NCBI GenBank assembly: GCA_002371625.1
Contig: DFFV01000035.1
Span: forward strand, 1-20,755
DNA length: 20,755 bases
Direction of reading: 5' to 3'
Origin: Ruminococcus sp. UBA3767
Lineage (GTDB): Bacteria; Bacillota; Clostridia; Oscillospirales; Ruminococcaceae
The position numbers and the translations under genes were made by a program. The notes under the pieces are model-generated. The model worked only from the letters and a program-made list of their open reading frames with translations. It did not search any database and was not told the DNA's origin. Numbering within the stretch: position 1 is the stretch's first letter; the number at the start of each line of letters is the position of its first letter. Below, piece by piece: positions 1 through 6,710 of the stretch.

Positions 1-341
1 TCTGCTTCGGTACAAACGACCTTACTCAGATGACATTCGGCTTCTCAAGAGACGATGCAGGCAAGTTCCTCAACGCTTACTACGACAAGAAGATCTTCGA
101 GAGCGATCCGTTCGCTAAGCTGGATCAGGACGGCGTAGGCAAGCTGATGAAGATGGCTATCGAGCTTGGTAAGCCTGTTAATCCGAAGCTCCACTGCGGT
201 ATCTGCGGTGAGCACGGCGGAGATCCTTCATCTGTTGAGTTCTGCCACAAGATCGGTCTGGATTATGTTTCATGCTCACCTTTCCGTGTGCCTATCGCAA
301 GACTGGCTGCGGCTCAGGCTGCAATTGCAGAGGGCAAGTAA
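1..341 (+). CDS. ppdK: Pyruvate, phosphate dikinase, C-terminal end (partial)
   Basis: The window opens inside this gene; codons are read from base 3 and the stop is TAA at 339-341. PPDK interconverts pyruvate, ATP and phosphate with PEP, AMP and pyrophosphate in the cytosol and serves glycolysis in many Clostridia. What is visible is the end of the PEP/pyruvate-binding TIM barrel. [19 protein letters not shown] is the conserved block after the barrel strand, and [10 protein letters not shown] carries the family's catalytic cysteine. The tail [19 protein letters not shown] is the usual PPDK terminus. The first visible residue before FGTND is Cys, where Ser is more common in the family by my recollection. 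A strong terminator follows about 40 bases on, so this gene ends its transcription unit. Confidence 0.95.
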   Translation, partial: CFGTNDLTQMTFGFSRDDAGKFLNAYYDKKIFESDPFAKLDQDGVGKLMKMAIELGKPVNPKLHCGICGEHGGDPSSVEFCHKIGLDYVSCSPFRVPIARLAAAQAAIAEGK

Positions 342-380
342 GCATAACACGCAATACTGCCGTTAAAAGTATACAATAGC

Positions 381-418
381 AAAGCTCCGCAGGTCTTTAT
401 GGCTTGCGGAGCTTTTTT
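381..418 (+). terminator. Rho-independent terminator of ppdK
   Basis: An 11-bp perfect stem (AAAGCTCCGCA at 381-391 with TGCGGAGCTTT at 405-415) runs straight into a T-rich tract. It lies about 40 bases after the ppdK stop. Confidence 0.9.
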
Positions 419-436
419 GTGCTGAAAATACAAATG

Positions 437-471
437 AAAAGATCCTCACGGCTTGGTGCTGCGAGGATCTT
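437..471 (-). terminator. Terminator of the TetR-family gene
   Basis: On the minus strand AAGATCCTC pairs with GAGGATCTT across a 15-base loop and is followed by TTTTC. It begins 7 bases after the regulator's stop codon and is placed back to back with the ppdK terminator. Confidence 0.85.
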
Positions 472-478
472 GTATTTA

Positions 479-1051
479 TTATTTCTTATGGAATGCTTGC
501 TCGGTATATTGGTCAAGTCTTGACACGGTCTTGATAATGAAGTCGTCAGCTTCCTTAAAGCCGCCGAGCACCCATTTGGATAGTATCGCAAGGCAGCCCT
601 GTGCACGATAACAGCTCATGAATTCAAGCTCCTTATCGTTTATGTCGGAATCCTGCTTTTCGCTCTGTATCTGTCTGAAAACGCCTTCGATGATATTGCT
701 GAGCTTGCTGCGCAGCTGACCTGTGGCATTAGGGCTGAATATCATCATGAAGATGGTGCGGTTTTCGTTTATATACTGTATGAGGTGCTTGAAAAACTCT
801 TCGCCGGGTACTTCTTCAAGCTGGAGCACGAGCAGACCAAGTGCAACGAGAGTTTCTTTCTCCATTTTCTCGTAAAGGTCGTAGACATCGAGATAATGGT
901 TATAGAAGGTGACACGGTTCACCTCGGCTTTATCGCTTATTTCCTGAACGGTGACCTTGTGCAGCTCCTTCTGGATAAGAAGCTCGGCGAGTGCATTTGA
1001 GAGTGCTTTGCGTGTTTTTTCTGCACGGCGGTCGGATGATCTTTCAGCCAT
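479..1051 (-). CDS. TetR/AcrR-family transcriptional regulator
   Basis: A 190-residue protein of typical TetR-family length. Residues about 10-55 form the TetR DNA-binding helix-turn-helix: TRKALSNALAELL is helix 1, and VTVQEISDKAEVNRVTFYNHY is the classic recognition block ending in FYNHY. The C-terminal half (about 70-190) is helical and ligand-binding; its pattern resembles the DhaS/TetR_C subgroup. The start ATG has GAGG at 1059-1062 with 7-base spacing. The gene has its own TTGAAA-17-TATAAT promoter and a perfect 12-bp palindrome in the leader, which suggests autoregulation. It lies downstream of two aldo/keto reductase genes on the same strand with no clear terminator between, so it may also be read through from them. 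The ligand is unknown, and regulation of the reductases is an inference from position. Confidence 0.9.
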   Translation of the reverse strand: MAERSSDRRAEKTRKALSNALAELLIQKELHKVTVQEISDKAEVNRVTFYNHYLDVYDLYEKMEKETLVALGLLVLQLEEVPGEEFFKHLIQYINENRTIFMMIFSPNATGQLRSKLSNIIEGVFRQIQSEKQDSDINDKELEFMSCYRAQGCLAILSKWVLGGFKEADDFIIKTVSRLDQYTEQAFHKK

Positions 1052-1069
1052 GATTAAACCTCATTTCTT

Positions 1070-1081
1070 TAACGATCGTTA
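1070..1081. promoter_or_regulatory. Candidate TetR operator (12-bp palindrome)
   Basis: TAACGATCGTTA is a perfect 12-bp palindrome just downstream of the predicted transcription start (about 1088) and before the ribosome site of the tetR gene. TetR-family repressors usually bind such palindromes at their own promoters. I did not find the same palindrome at the aldo/keto reductase promoter. Confidence 0.6.
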
Positions 1082-1094
1082 TAGTACATATTCT

Positions 1095-1123
1095 ATTATA
1101 ACACAGTGGTTTTTATTTTTCAA
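1095..1123 (-). promoter_or_regulatory. Promoter of the tetR-family gene
   Basis: The minus strand reads TTGAAA (1118-1123), a 17-base spacer, then TATAAT (1095-1100), a near-consensus sigma-A promoter. The predicted start of transcription lies near 1088, giving a leader of about 37 bases. Confidence 0.8.
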
Positions 1124-1158
1124 GGTATGAAAGCAAGATTTTTTGTTTCGTGAAATGC

Positions 1159-1998
1159 TCACCAGGGGGTAGTATCGGGATCGAGTGAGTGCCCTGCGCA
1201 GTCGGTTAGGTCTGCGATAGTTTGGCAGTCCTCGGGGGAGATGGTGAAGCTGAAAACGTCGAGGTTCTGCTTTATCCTTTCGGGGTTCACCGATTTGGGA
1301 AGCGGCAGCCAGCCGTTTTGTATGCTCCAGCGGATACACAGACGGGCAGGTGTGGTATTATACTTTTCGGAAAGGCTGATTATTTCGGGCACGCTGAAGA
1401 TCTGTCCTGTGCCGAGGGGGCTGTACGCTTCAAGCAGGATACCATGCTGTTTACAGAAGCTGACAAGCTCGGGCTGAGTTTCTCCGGGGCAGAGCCTTAT
1501 CTGGTTGACCTGGGGCGGTATCTGCGCTGTTTTGAGCAGCTCGTTTATATGGTGCTGTCTGAAATTGCTGATGCCGATAGCTCTGATCTTTCCTGCATTA
1601 TAAAGCTCCTCAAAGGCTTTCCAGGTCTCGGCGTTGGCACTTTGCCAATGTGAGCGGAAATTCAGCGGATTAGGCCAATGGATCAGAAAAAGGTCGAGGT
1701 AGTCGGTACCGAGGTTTTCAAGAGTCTGCGCAAAGGAGGACATGGTAAGCTCGTAGGAATGGTTGGTATTATCCAGTTTCGAGGTGATGAAAACTTCATT
1801 TCGGGGGATACCGCTGAGCCTGAGCGCTTTGCCGACTGCCTGCTCGTTGCCGTAGCCCTGAGCGGTATCTATATGGCGGTAGCCTGCTTCCAGCGCTGAA
1901 AGCACTGCATTTACGCCTGTTTCATCGTTCGGCATCTGCCATGTGCCAAAGCCGATAACGGGTATCTGCACGCCGTTTGAAAGAGTATAGTTATCCAT
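1159..1998 (-). CDS. Aldo/keto reductase (AKR5-like, NADPH-dependent)
   Basis: A 279-residue (beta/alpha)8 barrel enzyme that should reduce aldehydes or ketones with NAD(P)H in the cytosol. The full catalytic tetrad is visible: Asp44 and Tyr49 in HIDTAQGYGNE, Lys74 in FITSKL, and His107 in LFLIHWP. The cofactor-side motifs GISNF, VNQI, AYSPLGTG and LPKSVNPERIKQN are also in order. Length and motif spacing fit the 2,5-diketo-gluconate reductase/prostaglandin F synthase group; the substrate cannot be told. The start ATG is preceded by AAAGGAG. It lies 36 bases downstream of a second, more distant aldo/keto reductase gene and is probably co-transcribed with it. The two enzymes belong to different subfamilies, so this is not a simple tandem duplication. 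Confidence 0.93.
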   Translation of the reverse strand: MDNYTLSNGVQIPVIGFGTWQMPNDETGVNAVLSALEAGYRHIDTAQGYGNEQAVGKALRLSGIPRNEVFITSKLDNTNHSYELTMSSFAQTLENLGTDYLDLFLIHWPNPLNFRSHWQSANAETWKAFEELYNAGKIRAIGISNFRQHHINELLKTAQIPPQVNQIRLCPGETQPELVSFCKQHGILLEAYSPLGTGQIFSVPEIISLSEKYNTTPARLCIRWSIQNGWLPLPKSVNPERIKQNLDVFSFTISPEDCQTIADLTDCAGHSLDPDTTPW

Positions 1999-2034
1999 AG
2001 ATAAAGCTCCTTTTGCATTATAATGAATTGTCGT

Positions 2035-2961
2035 TTACGGGAGGAATTTGCCTGCTGCGAGATAGAGAGCGTACCAATCGTGGTGTGAAAGCTCGATATC
2101 TGCGGCGTGGCAGGTCTCCTTGATATGCACGGGATCCATTGAGCCGATGATAGCCTGCATTTTTGCAGGATGCCTGAGTATCCATGCGACAGCGACTGCG
2201 GCTTTTGCGGCATTTTCACGCTGTGCTATCTCCTCAAGTGCTTTGTTCAGCTCGGGGAAATCGGGGGAATCAATGAAGCTGCCGCCGAACATTCCGTACT
2301 GCAAAGGCGACCATGCCTGAATGGTGATATCGTTAAGGCGGCAATAGTCAAGTGCGCTGCCGTCACGGTTTACCGAGAGATCGGTGGTTTTATTATTCAT
2401 ATACAGCGCCTGGTCGATAAGCTGGGACTGCTCAAGCGAGAGCTGGAGCTGGTTGATGACAAGCGGCTGGGTGACATACTTTTTGAGCAGCTCAAGCTGC
2501 ATGGGGACAACGTTGCTTACGCCGAACCAGCGCACCTTGCCTGCTCTTTCAAGCTCATCAAAGGCTTGTGCGACTTCCTGCGGATCAAAAAGAACATCGG
2601 GGCGGTGCAGCAGGAGAGTATCGAGGTAGTCGGTGCCGAGCCTTTTAAGGCTGCCCTCAACGCTTTTGATTATGTTTTCCTTTGTCCAGTCGAACTCGTT
2701 CCTGTCAAAGCAAAGTCCGCACTTGCTCTGGATATATATATCCTCACGTTTGATGCCCGTTAAGGCGAACGCCTGAGAAAACCTTGTTTCAGCCTCGCCG
2801 TCGCCGTAGCAGGTGGCGTGATCGTAAAAGTTAACGCCGCATTCGTGCGCTGTGGTGATGACCTTTGCGGCTTGCTCTTTAGTGAGGGCAGGCATTCTCA
2901 TGCAGCCCTGTATCACGGTGGATACATTCTGCGGTCCGTTGACGATGTTGATGTACTTCAT
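2035..2961 (-). CDS. Aldo/keto reductase (YdhF-like subfamily)
   Basis: A 308-residue aldo/keto reductase with all four catalytic residues: Asp47 and Tyr52 in FYDHATCYGDGEAE, Lys80 in YIQSKCG, and His119 in LLLHRPD. The N-terminal GCMRMP and the motifs WFGVSN, AWSPLQYGMFGG and AVAWILRHPAKMQAIIGS resemble the E. coli YdhF-type oxidoreductases. Its subfamily differs from the reductase downstream. The start ATG sits after a strong AAAGGAGG. It is the first gene of a leftward unit from the promoter at 3034-3062. The leader has a short AAGCC/GGCTT hairpin. Substrate is unknown; detoxification of reactive carbonyls is a possibility, not a conclusion. Confidence 0.92.
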   Translation of the reverse strand: MKYINIVNGPQNVSTVIQGCMRMPALTKEQAAKVITTAHECGVNFYDHATCYGDGEAETRFSQAFALTGIKREDIYIQSKCGLCFDRNEFDWTKENIIKSVEGSLKRLGTDYLDTLLLHRPDVLFDPQEVAQAFDELERAGKVRWFGVSNVVPMQLELLKKYVTQPLVINQLQLSLEQSQLIDQALYMNNKTTDLSVNRDGSALDYCRLNDITIQAWSPLQYGMFGGSFIDSPDFPELNKALEEIAQRENAAKAAVAVAWILRHPAKMQAIIGSMDPVHIKETCHAADIELSHHDWYALYLAAGKFLP

Positions 2962-3033
2962 TTTTATTACCTCCTTTTGTGCGAAAAAACATATTATTGT
3001 GAAGCCTGATAAGGCTTGTTTTTCCTTGCAAAG

Positions 3034-3062
3034 ATTATATCACACAAGCCGGTGAACGTCAA
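3034..3062 (-). promoter_or_regulatory. Promoter of the aldo/keto reductase operon
   Basis: The minus strand reads TTGACG (3057-3062), 17 bases, then TATAAT (3034-3039). It is divergent from the condensation-operon promoter about 80 bases away. Confidence 0.85.
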
Positions 3063-3134
3063 CGGTTTACGCAAGAAAAAGGCTTGGGAGATTTGCAGAA
3101 AAAATGCCATAAAAAATTGTCTATCTTGTAAGAT

Positions 3135-3183
3135 TAGGTATTGACATATCGGAGTAGGTATGATAAAATACAACTAATAGGTA
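3135..3183 (+). repeat. Three TAGGTA direct repeats across the operon promoter
   Basis: TAGGTA occurs at 3135-3140, 3155-3160 and 3178-3183. The starts are 20 and 23 bases apart, about two helical turns. The copies lie just before -35, inside the spacer and just after the predicted transcription start, which is where a repressor or activator array could sit. Confidence 0.5.
3141..3169 (+). promoter_or_regulatory. Promoter of the condensation/ACP/ligase operon
   Basis: TTGACA (3141-3146), a 17-base spacer ending in TGA, and TAAAAT (3164-3169). The TG two bases before -10 makes it an extended -10 promoter. The leader is about 70 bases before the ATG at 3248. Confidence 0.85.
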
Positions 3184-3247
3184 AAATGTTAAAAATAATA
3201 ACCTTGCAAGAAACGACAATAAGAACGGAAGACGAAAGAGGTGCGTT

Positions 3248-4654
3248 ATGGAAAAGATAATCGGCGGCATAAAGCGTGACTGCTATCCACTGACACCTGC
3301 TCAGGTGATACACATGTACACGCTCAAATTCAGTCCCTCGGACGAGGTAGTAAACATAGGAACAGGTCAGTATCTGCAGATAGATATGAATATCGCTGCA
3401 CTGCGTGAGGCACTTAACCGTGCGATAGAGCGCTGCGAATCAATGCGTATGCGCTTGTGGAGAGATCCCGAGACTGAGGAGATATGGCAGTACATAATGC
3501 CTTATGAGAACCAGTATTTTGAGTACTACGATTTTTCTGCGTGGGACGAGGAAAAGGCACATGAGGTCATGAGCAAGTGGACCTCGCAGCCGTTTGACAC
3601 GTTCAGAGGCGCACTTTCAAGGATAGTTATAGTTTCCATGCCGGGCGGATACAACGGTTATTACCTGAACGTTCACCACGTTTGCATGGACTCTGCTTCG
3701 GTGATAGCATTCACAAAGGACGTTATGCAGATATACTGCTACCTGATGTACAATATGCCTTACCCGTCACCGATGACCTCGTACATCGAATCGGTGAAGA
3801 AGGACCTGGAATATGAGGGAAGCAAAAAGCAGCAGAGAGATATGGCTTTCTGGCACGCTGAGCTTGAAAAGTCCGAGCCGATGTATACCGACTTTACCGG
3901 TCCGGGCAGGCTGCAGACGATGAGGCAGGAAAAGGGCGATGAGAATATTCGCTGGTGCGTACTGCCGACAAAGGACAGCGCAGGCAGCACGATAGTTTAC
4001 TCGCTGGACGTTGACTCGACCAACAAGCTGATAGATTTTGCAAACGAGCATGACATACCCGTGAGCGTGGTGATACTGCACGCTATCAGAACGGTGCTTT
4101 GCAAGTTCAACAACAACGAGACTGATATCACTATAAAGGATTTCATCAGCAGGCGTTCAACGGTTCTGAACAAAAAGTGCGGCGGTGTAAGGATGCACTG
4201 CCTGCCGCTGAGAACTATTATGCCGATAGAAACTACTGTGCTTGACTCGATGAAGATAATAAACGAGCAGCAGCAGAAGGTATTTATGCACGCTGATTAT
4301 TCGACGATGCGTTACTATTACGAGGAGCGTATGAAATACGGCGGAGATCCGGGAAGCAACTATCACAGTGTTGCATTCACCTACCAGCCTGCAAGCGCAA
4401 AGAGCCTTGTTCCGTACCTCAAGGGCATAGGCTTCAAGAGCCGCTGGTACAGCTCGGGCAGACAGCCACAGCCTTTCTACGTTACGGCTATGCACCGCCC
4501 CGGTGACGGCGGACTTAACTTCTACTTCGGATACCAGCTGGAAAGTGCAACTCCGCAGGAGATAGAGTTCCTTTATTACTACACAGGCAGAGTGCTGTTC
4601 CGCAGCATTGAGAACCCCGACAAGACGATAAAGGAAATAATGGACATGGTTTGA
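3248..4654 (+). CDS. Free-standing NRPS-type condensation-domain protein
   Basis: A 468-residue single-domain protein of the chloramphenicol acetyltransferase-like condensation superfamily (NRPS C domains, wax ester and polyketide acyltransferases). The N-terminal YPLTPAQ matches the C1 core motif. The active-site HHxxxD motif is intact as HHVCMD in YLNVHHVCMDSAS, near residue 140. The remaining length (about 190-468) fits the second lobe. Such enzymes move an acyl or aminoacyl group from a carrier-protein thioester to an amine or alcohol. The carrier and a ligase follow in the same operon, so the donor is probably the acyl-ACP made by them; the acceptor is unknown. The start has GAGG 6 bases upstream. 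A weak ACGCT/AGCGT hairpin (4656-4670) lies between this gene and the next. No thioesterase or phosphopantetheinyl transferase is in the window. Confidence 0.85.
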   Translation: MEKIIGGIKRDCYPLTPAQVIHMYTLKFSPSDEVVNIGTGQYLQIDMNIAALREALNRAIERCESMRMRLWRDPETEEIWQYIMPYENQYFEYYDFSAWDEEKAHEVMSKWTSQPFDTFRGALSRIVIVSMPGGYNGYYLNVHHVCMDSASVIAFTKDVMQIYCYLMYNMPYPSPMTSYIESVKKDLEYEGSKKQQRDMAFWHAELEKSEPMYTDFTGPGRLQTMRQEKGDENIRWCVLPTKDSAGSTIVYSLDVDSTNKLIDFANEHDIPVSVVILHAIRTVLCKFNNNETDITIKDFISRRSTVLNKKCGGVRMHCLPLRTIMPIETTVLDSMKIINEQQQKVFMHADYSTMRYYYEERMKYGGDPGSNYHSVAFTYQPASAKSLVPYLKGIGFKSRWYSSGRQPQPFYVTAMHRPGDGGLNFYFGYQLESATPQEIEFLYYYTGRVLFRSIENPDKTIKEIMDMV

Positions 4655-4701
4655 TACGCTCTGCAAGCGTGATATGAAAAATAAAAAGGGAGATGTTTAA
4701 G

Positions 4702-4932
4702 ATGATAGAAAAGCTGAAAGAAATGATAGTCAACTACGTTGAGGTCGATGCGGCAGAGATCAATGAGGGTTCAAGATTTGCCGAGGACCTTGGATTCAAT
4801 TCTTATGATTATATGTGTATGCTGGGCGACCTTGAGGACGAGCTTGATGTTGAGGTGCAGGAAGCTGAGGCTTTCAAGCGCAAGACGGTAGGAGAGCTGG
4901 CAGAGTATCTGGAAGGACTTGCAAATGGATAG
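4702..4932 (+). CDS. Acyl/peptidyl carrier protein
   Basis: A small acidic carrier protein of 76 residues. DLGFNSYDYMCMLGDLEDELDVEV is the carrier core, spanning about residues 29-52, and the serine in FNSYD (Ser34 from this start) is where the 4'-phosphopantetheine arm should attach. The classic DSL is replaced by NSY, as in other stand-alone carriers of small acyl-loading systems. I chose ATG 4702 because AAGGGAG (4686-4692) is 9 bases upstream of it; the earlier in-frame ATG at 4693 abuts that site and has no spacing. The gene lies between a condensation enzyme and an acyl-AMP ligase, whose start overlaps its last 8 bases. It is very probably the partner of both. Confidence 0.9.
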   Translation: MIEKLKEMIVNYVEVDAAEINEGSRFAEDLGFNSYDYMCMLGDLEDELDVEVQEAEAFKRKTVGELAEYLEGLANG

Positions 4933-6439
4933 GGTAATGACTATAAAGGGACTTGTATACTCAGCTGATGAGCGCTTCGGGGACGAGCCTTTCATAAGGG
5001 AGTATATAAACAAGGAGTTCAGAGATACGAGCTTTCGTGCCTTCAGGCAGCGCTGCGACAGCGTCGGAGCATGGCTGCAGGAAAAGTTTCCTAAAGGAGT
5101 TCACGCTGCGCTTATCGGTTCGACCGACAGGGATTATCTGACGGCGTGGTTTGGGATCCAGTGTGCGTGCAGCGTTTCGGTGCCGCTTGATGTGGCTAAC
5201 AGCGCTGAGAGGATAGCTGATGAGATAAACCGTTCGGACAGCGAGGTGCTTTTCTTTGATGAGCGCCACGAGGCAGACCTTGAAAGGTTCAGGGAGCTGT
5301 GCCCGGATGTGAAGATATATGTACATCTGCACAAGGCGTTTGAGGACACGCTGTATCTGGAAGATATAGTTTCAGAGTACGAGAGCGCAAAGCCTGCCGG
5401 TATGCCCTCGCCCGATGACCTTGCTGCGATACTTTTCACCTCGGGAACTACGGGGCAGAGCAAGGGCGTTATGCTGAGAAATTCAAATCTTATGGACAAC
5501 GCTACCTGCGAGCCTGACCTTGGCTTCCACGGCAACAAGCGTCTTACCGTGCTGCCGATACACCATGTTTTCTGCTTTACCTGCGATATTCTTTGCGCTT
5601 TGTGGTACGGCAGGACGATATGCGTGAACGATTCGCTGATGAGGATACTCAAAAACCTGAAGATATTCAAGCCGACAGATGCGACGTTCGTTCCGATGAT
5701 AACAGCTTCTATACTCAAGCGTATGCAGCAGATGGCTGAGAGAAATCCCGATAAGAAGGCGATAGGCAAAGAGGTCTTTGGCGAGGATTTCAGCGTTATT
5801 TATTCGGGCGGAGCATATTTAAGCCCCGAGATAATCAAGGGGTTAAAGGAATTCGGCATTGAGATAGCGCAGGGCTACGGCATGACAGAGTGCTCGCCGA
5901 GAATATGCAACGGTATAAAGTTCAGTCCGCAGCCTGAATCTGTGGGCAGGGTAGTGCCCGGCTGCGAGGTAAAGATAGTTGACAATGAGATCTGGGTAAA
6001 GAGCCCATCGGTAATGATGGGATACTATAAAAATCCCGAAGAAACGGCGAATGCGCTGACTGATGACGGCTGGCTCAGAACGGGCGACCTTGGTTATCTA
6101 AACGATGGTTATCTTTATATCACAGGACGCAAAAAGAACCTGATAATCCTTGACAACGGCGAGAACGTTTCGCCCGAGGAGATAGAGAACCGCTTTGTTA
6201 CATTTGAGCCGATAAAGGAAATGGTCGTTTTTGAGCATGAGCATACTATCGCTGCGGAGATATACCCCGATCCCGAATATGCAAGTGATGACATAAGGGC
6301 GGAGATACAGGCGCAGATAGATGCGGTGAACGACACTTTCCAGCCTGCAAAGCGCATTGTGAAGGTATTTTACCGTGACTGCGAGTTTGAAAAAACGGCA
6401 TCTAAAAAGATACTTCGTTCAAGCATACAAAACGCATAA
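4925..6439 (+). CDS. Acyl-AMP ligase (AMP-dependent synthetase, ANL superfamily)
   Basis: A 504-residue adenylating enzyme that should activate a carboxylic acid with ATP and load it on the carrier protein or CoA. Core motifs are in order: ILFTSGTTGQSKGVML (P-loop, about residue 170), VIYSGGAYLSPE, QGYGMTECSP, GYYKNPEETANALTDDGWLRTGDLGYLNDGYLYITGRKKNLI (hinge region), and a late catalytic lysine in EKTASKKILR. The overall pattern is closer to fatty-acyl or aryl ligases than to amino-acid adenylation domains. ATG 4925 is favoured because GGAAGGA (4911-4917) lies 7 bases upstream; an in-frame TTG at 4919 is possible. The 8-base overlap with the carrier gene implies translational coupling. A strong bidirectional terminator follows 12 bases after the stop. 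Confidence 0.9.
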   Translation: MDRVMTIKGLVYSADERFGDEPFIREYINKEFRDTSFRAFRQRCDSVGAWLQEKFPKGVHAALIGSTDRDYLTAWFGIQCACSVSVPLDVANSAERIADEINRSDSEVLFFDERHEADLERFRELCPDVKIYVHLHKAFEDTLYLEDIVSEYESAKPAGMPSPDDLAAILFTSGTTGQSKGVMLRNSNLMDNATCEPDLGFHGNKRLTVLPIHHVFCFTCDILCALWYGRTICVNDSLMRILKNLKIFKPTDATFVPMITASILKRMQQMAERNPDKKAIGKEVFGEDFSVIYSGGAYLSPEIIKGLKEFGIEIAQGYGMTECSPRICNGIKFSPQPESVGRVVPGCEVKIVDNEIWVKSPSVMMGYYKNPEETANALTDDGWLRTGDLGYLNDGYLYITGRKKNLIILDNGENVSPEEIENRFVTFEPIKEMVVFEHEHTIAAEIYPDPEYASDDIRAEIQAQIDAVNDTFQPAKRIVKVFYRDCEFEKTASKKILRSSIQNA

Positions 6440-6451
6440 AGCATAAATAAA

Positions 6452-6480
6452 ACGAGCCGATCTCACTGAGGTCGGCTCGT
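6452..6480. terminator. Bidirectional terminator between the ligase and the small peptide gene
   Basis: A 13-bp stem (one G-T pair) with a 3-base loop ACT. On the minus strand it is followed by TTTTATTTATG, a good tail for the leftward peptide gene; on the plus strand the tail TGTTGTTG is weaker. It separates convergent genes. Confidence 0.85.
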
Positions 6481-6497
6481 TGTTGTTGCTGTGAGTT

Positions 6498-6614
6498 TTA
6501 ATTGCCTTCGATACAGACACGAGGCGTTTCGGTTTTGCAAAGGCTGCTGGTAATCACATCTTCTGATTCAAACTCTATGGTCTCGATCTTTGCCTGAATA
6601 TATTCATCTTTCAT
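6498..6614 (-). CDS. Small peptide gene, 38 aa, with EFESEDVITSS motif
   Basis: The 38-codon frame begins MKDEYIQAKIETIEFESEDV, continues ITSSLCKTETPRV and ends CIEGN. It has a good AAAGGAG ribosome site, a near-consensus promoter (6653-6681) and a terminator directly after it, so it is a complete transcription unit. The N-terminal half is acidic and helix-prone. The C-terminal 14 residues carry two cysteines (Cys26, Cys34). The pattern of a K/E-Y start followed by a hydrophobic-E-F-E-x-E-D-V-I-T-S block recalls short peptides I remember from many gut Clostridia, some considered candidate RiPP precursors. That resemblance is from memory. No modification enzyme of a known RiPP class is adjacent. 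The nearest genes are the convergent acyl-ligase operon, with which it shares a promoter block. Function unknown. Confidence 0.75.
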   Translation of the reverse strand: MKDEYIQAKIETIEFESEDVITSSLCKTETPRVCIEGN

Positions 6615-6652
6615 TCTATATGCACTCCTTTAAAACAACTATACACATTTGT

Positions 6653-6681
6653 ATTTTATCATAAGTTGAGTGAAAAGTCAA
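6653..6681 (-). promoter_or_regulatory. Promoter of the 38-aa peptide gene
   Basis: The minus strand reads TTGACT (6676-6681), 17 bases, then TAAAAT (6653-6658), with TGA before -10. The 15 bases TATGATAAAATACAA (6649-6663) are identical to those around -10 of the condensation operon (3159-3173). The leader is about 28 bases. Confidence 0.85.
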
Positions 6682-6710
6682 TAACACTGTGTATGCTTTG
6701 CAGGCAGCGG

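Noticed and set aside
2961..3033. Possible riboswitch in the aldo/keto reductase leader
   Set aside because: Only one short hairpin (AAGCC/GGCTT) is present and the leader is too short for a known riboswitch class.
4693..4701. Earlier ATG start of the carrier protein gene
   Set aside because: The ribosome site AAGGGAG touches this ATG directly, so the ATG at 4702 with 9-base spacing is preferred.
3248..6439. The operon as a dlt-type D-alanylation system
   Set aside because: There is no DltB-type membrane acyltransferase or DltD, and the transfer enzyme is a condensation-domain protein; the ligase also looks more like a fatty-acyl or aryl ligase than DltA.
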